Positions 25,252-33,470 of a stretch of DNA of 49,248 nucleotides are shown here, piece after piece (positions within the stretch are counted from its first letter, which is position 1; each line of letters begins with the position of its first letter). The translations under genes and the position numbers were made by a program. Where the stretch lies: positions 1 to 49,248 of the forward strand of contig JAGRCP010000146.1 in the NCBI GenBank assembly GCA_020433455.1, given 5' to 3'. The DNA comes from Caldilineaceae bacterium (GTDB lineage: Bacteria; Chloroflexota; Anaerolineae; Caldilineales; Caldilineaceae). Under the pieces are notes generated by a model that had not been told where the DNA came from, made no database searches, and saw nothing but the letters and a program-made list of their open reading frames with translations.

Positions 25252-25742
25252 CCGGCGCCTTGTTCCGCCTACCCTCCTCAAACCGATTCGTTGTGGCAGC
25301 GCGCATCGTCTGATGCGGTTCGTCAACCTTTCGGCTATTCCATGGAATCACGTCCCCGGCACTGGCCATAAATTTCGCTGGTAACCAGTGTGACGCGGGC
25401 CAGTGCCGGGGACGTTTGAGGGAGGCGATTTCTGGGAACGGCCTTCCTGTCAACCGGCCCCGTCTTTTGCGGTCCCTTGCGCCTCCATTCAACATCCTTC
25501 ATAATCGTCGCGATCGTGTGTAAAATTTGACGCACTGCCTGTGTCGTAGTGCACAGCCGCGGCTTCCCCCAACAGGTACAATCGAAGTGAAAGTCCGTGG
25601 ACAGGTAACCGGTCCCACGGTCAATTGTTGCGTCTGTCGCCCGGGAGCGCCTGTTACGGATGCGGATCACCGTATCAATCCTTCCTTGCATTGGCCCGGA
25701 ATGACGCTCATCGTACGATGCGGAGTCGATTAGGAGAGAGCT
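25252..25742. other. Intergenic region between lysA and the secreted HExxH protein
   Basis: 491 bases without a supported gene. It holds the lysA terminator (25350-25415) and, further on, the presumed promoter region of the next gene. TTGACG at 25528-25533 and TACAAT at 25577-25582 are promoter-like words but not at a workable spacing to each other. Confidence 0.5.
25350..25415 (+). terminator. Terminator hairpin after lysA
   Basis: Perfect 18-bp arms (25350-25367 with 25398-25415); the 30-base loop contains a second small hairpin (CTGGT-A-ACCAG). It ends in TTTGAG. The T-tract is short, but the stem is very stable. Confidence 0.7.
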
Positions 25743-28700
25743 ATGCCGTCTGTTAAGCATTTTATATATCGGGGAGTGCAGTCTCTCGGATTGGCTCTGC
25801 CGGCGCTGTTGATCTGCCTGGCGTGCGTGCAGGCCGCGCCGGCCGCGCCTACAGCGGTCGCCACCATTACCGCAACGGCCGACGCCTACATCGATCAGGC
25901 GGAACCGGAGGCCAACTATGGTGCGGCAGACAGTTTGCGGGTGGAGCGGGAGACCGTTTCCGGCGATCCGCGCGCGCGGGCGGCGCTGGTGCATTTTGAC
26001 CTGACGACCATTCCCGCGGGGTCCGTCATCAATCGGGCGACGCTGCGCATCTACCAGACGGGCCACGTTCCGGGCGTCAGGCAGCAACTGGATGTCTATC
26101 GCCTCAACGCAGCGTGGGGCGAGGGGCGCGTCACCTGGGAGAGTCGTCCTGCCGTAGGGCCGCTGGCGGGCAGCGCCATCGCGCCCTCCGCTGATGGCGT
26201 CCGGGTTAATGTAGATGTGACCGTCGCGGTGACGGCCTGGTTAAGCGGCGCGGCCAATACACCGAATGCCGGTCTCCTCGTCGCCCTGCCCGACCAGGCG
26301 GACGGGCGTACGCTCTTCAGCAGCCGCGAGGGCGAATTCGCCCCCGAGTTGGTTCTGGACTACACGCCGCCGCCCGTCATCGACGTTCCCTACGATCCGG
26401 CCTCCATCAATCTGGACGGCAGCTGCGATGAGTATGCCGATGCCGCGCGGATTCTGTACGACGGACCCGGCAACATCAATGGGGCCATGCTCCTGCGCCA
26501 TTCCAACAAGTACCTCTACATCTGCGCGGCCGGCTTTAACGGCACGCTGGATGAACGCTTCTTTGGCCTCTATCTGGATACGGACAATGGCCGCGAAGCG
26601 TTGGCCGAAGAAGATGATTTCGCTCTGACCGTGGGCGTGACCACGGGCGAATTGGGAGGCGGCGTAGGCTCCGGTGAGGGCGGCTACAAGACCGGCGGCC
26701 TGCCGGGCGGTTTTGAGGCCGCGGCCCAAGCCGGCAACAATGACAACGTGCGTTTTGACAGCGTCGAGTATCGCATTCCCCTGCCCCTCTTTTACACTTG
26801 CGGCCGTCCCTTTGGACTGGCTCTCTACCAGCACTGGGTGGATCAGCAGAATGATGATTACGGTTGGCCCAATGCCCAGGGTAACGACCGACCCCGCACC
26901 TGGGGCCAGGCGCGCCTGCTGGATACCGATTGCGCCGCCCGCAACATTCAGGTCTGCCATTTGGATGGCGAGACCTGTAATCCCGCGCCTGCCGCAACCC
27001 TCTACCGCATTCCGTCCGACGGCGCGCCCGAGCGTTTGCCCCTGGATAATGAGGGCTTTGTCACCGCGCCTGACGCAGTCGTTGACGGCGATACGCTCTG
27101 GGCGCATCTCACCGTGCGCGAAGAGGCGAGGAGCGCCCTGCGCCATACCAGCGCGCCCGCGGTCGTCAGCACCGACGTCTTTTCGTCGTCCGGCATCCTG
27201 CGTCTGGAAGCCGACCCTGCACGACCTCTCCTGCTTCAGGATCTGGATATCTCGGCCCAGTGGCAGGTGACGGGCGAGCCCGCCAACGCCACTGAACTGG
27301 CCGCCCGCATCAGCGACGCGTCCGACTTCTTCTACGACTATACCGCCGGCCAGTTCATGCTGGGCGACATCACCATTTACCAGAACGGCGAACGCTGGGC
27401 GGAGAGCGACGGCCGCTTCTATCTCTCCAACATCACCCGGCCAAACTCCATCGTCGGCGGCATCGTCAGCACCTACACGACCGACATCGACGCAGGCGTC
27501 GCTATCAGCTATGCCCCCGGCTCCTTTGCCATGGGCAAGGAGTGGAATCGCTTCATGGCCCCGCCCGGCCAATCCGTCATCCAGGGCGGCGCGCCGGTGG
27601 ATCCCCTTACCCTGGCGGATGACTGGGCCATGGCCATGGCCCACGAGCTGGGTCACTATCTCCTTTTCCTCTTCGACACCTACGTGGATGCGGGGGGCAA
27701 CGAGAGCCAGACCCTGGGCGAGCAGTGCTACGGCAGCGCCATGGGACAGGTTTACGATGTGCTGAATCACAGCTTCGTCTGGGACGGCGGCCACTGGGAA
27801 GCCGACTGCATGGAGACCCTGGCCTATGCCGAAACCAACGGCCGCAGCGAGTGGGAGACCATCAACGGCTGGTATCCGTGGAGCGTGGCGCCTATGGGCG
27901 TCCAGCCCACAGCGCCGGAGGCCGATCTGGTCCCGCCCCTTTCGCTGACCCGGGTCACCTTCATCGAGCCGACCGAAGTCCCCACTCAACCCTTGGCCGC
28001 GGATCAGCTCTTCGATCTCCTCTACGTCAACGACGAGACCGCCTCCGCCGAAGCCCGGGCTTTTACCTTCCGAGACGACCGCATCTTCGACCAGGGCAAG
28101 CCGCCCGCGGGCCTGAATCAGGTAGCCCTGACCGACGCGCGCATCGATGATCGCCTCTGCGTCTATGACCTGAACGATCACGCCGAGGGGGCGGCTACAC
28201 CCCGCTACCAATTTGGCTGCGAGAGCATCCAGGCGGGCGACAGCGCCCTCAACCTCACGCTGGATGAGGCCTGGCGTCCGCTGGTGGAGGTGAAGCAACT
28301 GGACGCGACGCGCGTCGCCATCTCTGTCACTCAGGAGCTGCTCGATCCCGTGGCGTCGGTGCGTCTGCAAATCTACCCCGAATACCTGGGCGCTCATCCC
28401 GCCGCGACCATGGCGCGCAATGGTGCGCTCCACACCTACACGGCCGACTTCGGCGCACTGGGCGAACAGGTGACGCCCTTCTTCGTGCGGATTTGGGTGG
28501 AGGATGCGGTTCTTCTCCCGTGGAGTAACCGGGAGACGATTGCGGACCGGGGTACGGGCGGCGGCGGCCTCTTCGGCCCGGCGTGGCACGGCGGCGGCGT
28601 GCTGGTCCTCTCGTCCGACGGCCACGCCCGCTTCACGCCCCGGGGCGAATACGCCATTCTGCCCGGTCAGTCCATTGCCTGGCAGAGCATGCCCGGCACG

Positions 28701-29027
28701 CCGCCCTTGCCGGCCGACAAGCGCATCGTCGGCCAGGCCTATCGGCTGGACGCCTATCCCGCCTCACTGGCGGATGACGGCACAGTGGCTATCGAGTTTG
28801 AGAGCGACGGCATTGTCCTGGCGCGGGCCGCGGCGGCGGGTAATCCTGCGCTCTACTTCTGGGACGGTAACGGCTGGCAGGAATTGCCTACCACGGTACA
28901 GGCGCTGGGCGGCCGGGAAGACGGTATGAGCCTGGCCTCCGCCGAAAGCGCAGGCGCGGGCGTCTATGCCGTGCTCTACGAACAGCCGCCCCAATTTACG
29001 TGGCTGCCGTTGGTGCGCCAGCCGTAA
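25743..29027 (+). CDS. Large secreted DNRLRE / CBM9-like / HExxH protein
   Basis: 1094 aa. ATG has AGGAGAG 6 bases ahead and a signal peptide (about 1-33). A DNRLRE-type carbohydrate-binding domain (about 38-205, ATADAYIDQAEPEANYG to LVLDYTPPP) is followed by a CBM9/DOMON-like domain (about 210-395). The central region has HELGH at His634-His638, a zinc metallopeptidase motif, with CYGSAMGQVYDV and several Cys downstream. No metzincin third His at the usual spacing is seen, so the third ligand is unclear. The C-terminal regions are beta-rich. It is probably a secreted peptidase or adhesin acting at a carbohydrate surface. No close family recognised. Confidence 0.85.
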   Translation: MPSVKHFIYRGVQSLGLALPALLICLACVQAAPAAPTAVATITATADAYIDQAEPEANYGAADSLRVERETVSGDPRARAALVHFDLTTIPAGSVINRATLRIYQTGHVPGVRQQLDVYRLNAAWGEGRVTWESRPAVGPLAGSAIAPSADGVRVNVDVTVAVTAWLSGAANTPNAGLLVALPDQADGRTLFSSREGEFAPELVLDYTPPPVIDVPYDPASINLDGSCDEYADAARILYDGPGNINGAMLLRHSNKYLYICAAGFNGTLDERFFGLYLDTDNGREALAEEDDFALTVGVTTGELGGGVGSGEGGYKTGGLPGGFEAAAQAGNNDNVRFDSVEYRIPLPLFYTCGRPFGLALYQHWVDQQNDDYGWPNAQGNDRPRTWGQARLLDTDCAARNIQVCHLDGETCNPAPAATLYRIPSDGAPERLPLDNEGFVTAPDAVVDGDTLWAHLTVREEARSALRHTSAPAVVSTDVFSSSGILRLEADPARPLLLQDLDISAQWQVTGEPANATELAARISDASDFFYDYTAGQFMLGDITIYQNGERWAESDGRFYLSNITRPNSIVGGIVSTYTTDIDAGVAISYAPGSFAMGKEWNRFMAPPGQSVIQGGAPVDPLTLADDWAMAMAHELGHYLLFLFDTYVDAGGNESQTLGEQCYGSAMGQVYDVLNHSFVWDGGHWEADCMETLAYAETNGRSEWETINGWYPWSVAPMGVQPTAPEADLVPPLSLTRVTFIEPTEVPTQPLAADQLFDLLYVNDETASAEARAFTFRDDRIFDQGKPPAGLNQVALTDARIDDRLCVYDLNDHAEGAATPRYQFGCESIQAGDSALNLTLDEAWRPLVEVKQLDATRVAISVTQELLDPVASVRLQIYPEYLGAHPAATMARNGALHTYTADFGALGEQVTPFFVRIWVEDAVLLPWSNRETIADRGTGGGGLFGPAWHGGGVLVLSSDGHARFTPRGEYAILPGQSIAWQSMPGTPPLPADKRIVGQAYRLDAYPASLADDGTVAIEFESDGIVLARAAAAGNPALYFWDGNGWQELPTTVQALGGREDGMSLASAESAGAGVYAVLYEQPPQFTWLPLVRQP

Positions 29028-29122
29028 GTGGGAAGCGATTGGGAGATTGAGCAATTAGGAGATTGTGTCGCCCTGTAGTGAGCAGACGCGCAATCAGGTT
29101 AAGCCGGGCCGGAGGCGCCAGT

Positions 29123-32100
29123 CTACCCGGTTGCCGAAATCGCCCGATTAAAGGCCAGATTCGTGAGGAATGACTCCCGCGTGGATTCATCGGTGAGGGC
29201 GTCGGCCCGGCGTTGGAGAATCCCGCGGGCTGTCTCCAGGGCGGATTGGGCTTCCTGACGTTGATCCAGCTCGGCCAGCGTTGTGTAGCACAAGACGTAG
29301 ACGCGCTGGGGATAGGCCGTGACCTGCTCTACCTCCGTCACGGGCAGAGCCAGCGCCGCAGCCGCGCAGGCTGCGGCCTGCTTCGGTCGGCCTTGGCGCA
29401 GATAAGCCTGGGCCAGGGTCGCCCAGTCCGTCGCGGCGGATGTTGCCATCTCCAATGCGCTAAAGCCTTCTATAGCCGCCTTCGCGTGGCGAATGGCCGC
29501 TTCGTACTCATTCTGCTCCAGCGCAACCAGCGCCATTTCGCTTCGATAGAGAGCCTGAAGGTGGCGGTCCTGCTGCGCCTCTGCTAAGGCGTATCCTTCG
29601 ACAAAGCGCTTCTGTGCTGCGTCCAGTTCACCCCTTTGCGCGTAAACCTGCCCGACGTTGCATTGCAGATAGGCCCGACCGGCTGCATCATCCAGCGATG
29701 TGGCCAGACTCAGACCCTCTTCCAGCGCATAGAGCGCTTCGGCGTGGCGACCGGTGAGCATGTGGACGATGCCCAGACCGTTGAGGATGCGTATCTGCCA
29801 CCACGCATTGTCGAGTTCCCGTTGAATCTCCAGCGCTACTTCCAGCAAGGAAGCGGCCCGGTCATGTGCGCCGTCCAGGCTGTAGACTTCGGCCATGTTG
29901 AGCAGACACTCGCCCTCACCCGAGCGTGCGCCGATGGTACGGTAGAGGGCCAGCGAGCGGGTGTAATAGTCGAGAGCGATCCGATGCTCCTGCATGTGCT
30001 TACGCGTTAGACCGATGGCCTTGAGCGCCTGGGCCTCACCATCGCGATTGGCCGTCTGTCGGCGCAGCGCCAGCGTTCGTTCAAAGCGCTCGATGGCCGC
30101 GTGATAGCGACCAAGCTGACGATCCACCAGCCCTAGCCCATAGTAGATTTCTGCTGCCTCGCCCGCCGCCTCCTCGCTGTCGGGGAGGGCGTCCAGCGCG
30201 GCGGCATAGTGCTCCCCCGCCTCCTCGTAATTACCCAGCCGCCAGGCGATGAGGCCAAGCTGGGCCCGGCACTGGGCGGCCATGCGGCCATCGTCCGGGC
30301 CGCACTGGGCCAGCGCCTGCCGGAGGACCGCACGCGCGGCGTCGTAATCACTGACTGCGTCGTAATACTTGGACCAGAGCAGCAGCCCCATCAGCCGCGG
30401 TGCATCAGGCTGATCGTTCAGTCTGGCCAGCGCCGCGCTCTCTTCCTCTCTGCGTCCCAGAATGTGGAGCACTTGAGCCTGGTCCTGATACCGTTGCCAC
30501 GATTCTTCCAGGCTGAGGGTTCGGTTCAGGTACGTGAGGGCAATCTCATTCGCGTAGTCGTGCTTGGCCCGGGCCGCGGCCGCATCCAGATAATGGAGGG
30601 CTTTGGCGCTCATGATCGGACTCGCTGTGTCACTATGAAAAAAGTGGAGGGCGAGGCGGTCTGTTGCGCCGGGCTGAAGCGATTCCAGTTGCAGCGCCAC
30701 CGTGCCGTGGAGGCTCCGGCGCTGGAGATCGAGCAGCGTCCGATAGGAAACTTCCTGGATAACATTATGGCGGAAAAGATAGACGGCGTCGCTTTCGGCC
30801 GACTCCCTATGCGCGAAGCCCCGATCTTCCAGCACGTTCATGTGTTTCGTCAGGGCAGCCTCATCCAGCCGTTGGGGATGAGACGCGGCCAGCAGGGCTC
30901 GCTCAAAGACGCGACCGATGACGCTGGCGATTTTTACTGTGAGCTGAACTTCTTCCGGCAGGCGATCCAGGCGCGCCAGGACAATGCCGTGGATGGAATC
31001 GGGCAGGCCGATATCGGCGGCCGCCAGGTCTATGCGCGACTTGAGCCGCCATCCGTCCCCGCGCCATTCTACACAACCCGCGCGCTGGAGACGCTGCATG
31101 AAAGCGGGCGACAGGGCCCATGTTGCGTCTGATTCCTGGAGAAGGTCTTTGGTTTCAAGCAGGTTATCCAGCAACTCTTCTACGAAAAAGGGGTTGCCGT
31201 GGGATTGAGCCTGGACAAAATCCTGGGCTACGGGCGCCAGCGAACCGCCCACCCGAATCGATGCCAGGGCCGCGACTTCCTTATCGCTCAACTCGGCCAG
31301 GGTAAGGCGCTCTTGGTGAGGCAATTCATCCTGTTCCAGGGGCGGAAATTCTGCCTGCTCATCTGCCGGCCGCTGGGTGGTTACGATGAGTAACCGCATG
31401 GTTCCTGCGGCCCGACCCAGCGCGGCCAGCAGGCGGGCCGATGCCTCATCCAGCCAGTGGATATCCTCCACCAAAATGAGTACGGGCTGGATTCGGGCCA
31501 GTTCCCGGATGATCTCTTCCGCCAGAGTGTGGAGTGCGGTCCGCCGCACTTTGGGTTCCATGCCGGCCGTTGTGGCGTTGTCCGCAATGGGCAGGTTTAA
31601 GACGTCGCCCAGCAGGGGCAGGCGGGGTAACAGGGCCGGGTTGAGCTGCTGGAGCAGCGCTTCGATGCGGGCAATGCGGGCGTCATCGTCAATTAGCTCT
31701 GGCCGCTGCAGGCCAAAGAGCTGACCGCCGATCTGATTAGCTGTCGCGTAGGCCGTTGTGCGGGTGATAATCTGACCCGCGGCTACCGCCAAGAAAATTG
31801 GCTCATCCAGCGCGTGGCGGGCGAAGGCGGCCAGCAAGCGGCTTTTGCCCAGCCCCAGCTCCGCCTCAATCCGCAGCAGACCGCCGGTTCCGGACTGGGT
31901 TGCCCGCAGCATCTCCTGCAAGCAGCGCATCTCCGCCTCACGCCCGATGAGGGGCGCGGTATTATCAGGAAGCTGAACAAACGCAACGGGCTGAACGGGC
32001 CCGCCGACAGTGTAGACGCTTTCCGGCGCAGTCAGGCCCTTGAGGGGGATGGCGCCGATTGCCTGAATCTGGAAAAAGCTGCGGGCGCCCGCAGCCACCG

Positions 32101-33334
32101 TTCGGTTGAGGAGCAACTCGCCGGGTTGCGCCTGCATCATGAGGCGTGCGGCCAAATTAACGGCTGAGCCCTGAACGCCGTAGGTGCAGCGACTCTCGCT
32201 GCCGTAGGGGCCGACACGCATGCGGCCCTGAGCCAATCCCATGCGGATGGCCGGCGTAAAGTCCAAATCCGTCAGCGGTCGGCGCAGGGTCAAGGCTGCG
32301 CCCAGCGCACGCACGATGTCGTTGTCGTGGGCTGTGGGCGCGCCGAAGGCTGCGTAGAGGTAGTTGCCTTTATCGCCCATGGTCAACTGGAGCAAGAGCC
32401 CGTCGTACTGGGCCAGGGCGCCTTGCACCCAACCTACGAAGCGGTTGAGTTTGTCGGGCGCGTCGGCGTCCAGATCAAAATCCAGCCCGTCAAAACCAAG
32501 AAAAAGGGCGACGGCCGGACGCAGCTCGGCAAGAAAAGCGTCGCCGCCCGCTTGCAGACGGGCGTAAATGGCCGGCTGAATCCAGGGGCGGATGCTCTCG
32601 CCGTTGATGGGCGGAGACGGGTACAGCGGTTTGGGTTGCGTTTGGCTTACGCGGGAATCCGCATGGAGAACGCCCAGGCGTTCATTGTGCCGGTTGGCGT
32701 TGGGGAAGGGGCGCCAGCGTACGCCGACATGCGCTTTGATCAGGCGAGCCGTCGCTGCATCGAGTACCGTTTCGCCGGGGCGAGCCGCGCTTTCCAATCG
32801 ACCCAGCGCGGCAACGGGCGCGCCGGCGATGGCGTCTGTCAGGTGAATGGCCGGATTGCCCACCGCCATGCGATAAACCCGGCCGGCGCTGATCGCGACT
32901 TTGAGGCGCAGCTCGATAACCTCGTCGCCCGCCGGAACCCGGGCCACCCGCGCCAGTTCAGCATGCAGCGCGGTCGCACAGGCGACCGCGGCAAGGGTCG
33001 TCTGAATAAGATCCCGCGCGCTGTAATCGTCGGAGTAATTGCCGAACCAGCAGGTCAGCCCGTCGCCGCTGAAGCCCACGACCACGCCGCCGTGGCGCTG
33101 GATCTCGGCGATGAGCGGAGTATAGACCTCGTTGAGGCTGCGGGTGGTGACCTCCGCCCCGCGCTGGGGGCCGTAGGCGCGGGCGCACGCCTCGGTGAGG
33201 GGGGTAAAGCCCGAGAGATCGGCGAAGAGGGCTGCGCCCTCAGCCTGGGCGGGCAGGGGCCGGCCGGACGCGATTGCTTCCCGGCGATCCAAAGGGATGT
33301 AAGCAGCGGCATTGACAACGGCTTGATTCTGCAT
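29123..33334 (-). CDS. Tandem-cyclase / AAA ATPase / TPR signalling protein
   Basis: 1403 aa from ATG 33334; the longer frame to 33415 overlaps promoter-like sequence. Order: class III cyclase domain C1 (about 30-200, LFADLSGFTPL, GFSGDGLTCWFG); second cyclase domain C2 (about 255-430, LFLGFDGLDFD, TMGDKGNYLYAAFG, SAVNLAARLM); a P-loop ATPase (about 465-800, Walker A AELGLGKSRLL with Lys497, Walker B ILVEDIHWLDE); and a long C-terminal TPR superhelix (about 930-1390). This matches the layout of mammalian soluble adenylyl cyclase and many Chloroflexota and cyanobacterial regulators. C2 keeps the Asn-x3-Arg pair; C1 does not show it. Cytoplasmic; a single gene. Confidence 0.92.
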   Translation of the reverse strand: MQNQAVVNAAAYIPLDRREAIASGRPLPAQAEGAALFADLSGFTPLTEACARAYGPQRGAEVTTRSLNEVYTPLIAEIQRHGGVVVGFSGDGLTCWFGNYSDDYSARDLIQTTLAAVACATALHAELARVARVPAGDEVIELRLKVAISAGRVYRMAVGNPAIHLTDAIAGAPVAALGRLESAARPGETVLDAATARLIKAHVGVRWRPFPNANRHNERLGVLHADSRVSQTQPKPLYPSPPINGESIRPWIQPAIYARLQAGGDAFLAELRPAVALFLGFDGLDFDLDADAPDKLNRFVGWVQGALAQYDGLLLQLTMGDKGNYLYAAFGAPTAHDNDIVRALGAALTLRRPLTDLDFTPAIRMGLAQGRMRVGPYGSESRCTYGVQGSAVNLAARLMMQAQPGELLLNRTVAAGARSFFQIQAIGAIPLKGLTAPESVYTVGGPVQPVAFVQLPDNTAPLIGREAEMRCLQEMLRATQSGTGGLLRIEAELGLGKSRLLAAFARHALDEPIFLAVAAGQIITRTTAYATANQIGGQLFGLQRPELIDDDARIARIEALLQQLNPALLPRLPLLGDVLNLPIADNATTAGMEPKVRRTALHTLAEEIIRELARIQPVLILVEDIHWLDEASARLLAALGRAAGTMRLLIVTTQRPADEQAEFPPLEQDELPHQERLTLAELSDKEVAALASIRVGGSLAPVAQDFVQAQSHGNPFFVEELLDNLLETKDLLQESDATWALSPAFMQRLQRAGCVEWRGDGWRLKSRIDLAAADIGLPDSIHGIVLARLDRLPEEVQLTVKIASVIGRVFERALLAASHPQRLDEAALTKHMNVLEDRGFAHRESAESDAVYLFRHNVIQEVSYRTLLDLQRRSLHGTVALQLESLQPGATDRLALHFFHSDTASPIMSAKALHYLDAAAARAKHDYANEIALTYLNRTLSLEESWQRYQDQAQVLHILGRREEESAALARLNDQPDAPRLMGLLLWSKYYDAVSDYDAARAVLRQALAQCGPDDGRMAAQCRAQLGLIAWRLGNYEEAGEHYAAALDALPDSEEAAGEAAEIYYGLGLVDRQLGRYHAAIERFERTLALRRQTANRDGEAQALKAIGLTRKHMQEHRIALDYYTRSLALYRTIGARSGEGECLLNMAEVYSLDGAHDRAASLLEVALEIQRELDNAWWQIRILNGLGIVHMLTGRHAEALYALEEGLSLATSLDDAAGRAYLQCNVGQVYAQRGELDAAQKRFVEGYALAEAQQDRHLQALYRSEMALVALEQNEYEAAIRHAKAAIEGFSALEMATSAATDWATLAQAYLRQGRPKQAAACAAAALALPVTEVEQVTAYPQRVYVLCYTTLAELDQRQEAQSALETARGILQRRADALTDESTRESFLTNLAFNRAISATG

Positions 33335-33340
33335 ATGTCT

Positions 33341-33369
33341 ATTGTACGCAAGGAGCGGGGCCCGAGCAA
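33341..33369 (-). promoter_or_regulatory. Candidate leaderless promoter of the cyclase gene
   Basis: On the minus strand: TTGCTC (33369-33364), 17 bp, TACAAT (33346-33341), then 6 bases to ATG 33334. No Shine-Dalgarno sequence is present. The spacing puts the transcription start at the start codon. Confidence 0.6.
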
Positions 33370-33384
33370 CGGTTGTGAAACAGC

Positions 33385-33431
33385 AAAAGCGGTCGCTACA
33401 TCGATTTACCCTCAATGTAGCGACCGCTTTT
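33385..33431 (-). terminator. Terminator hairpin between the protease and cyclase genes
   Basis: Perfect 17-bp arms (33385-33401 with 33415-33431), 13-base loop, with A4/T4 ends. It lies 40 bases past the metalloprotease stop and just upstream of the cyclase promoter, so it separates the two minus-strand units. Confidence 0.85.
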
Positions 33432-33470
33432 TACACGTTGCGTTTTACCGCGACGCGGTAACGCCGGCGA

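Noticed and set aside
26241..28625. 794-codon minus-strand open frame opposite the secreted HExxH protein
   Set aside because: Long only because of codon bias. The plus strand has a ribosome-binding site, signal peptide and recognisable domains.
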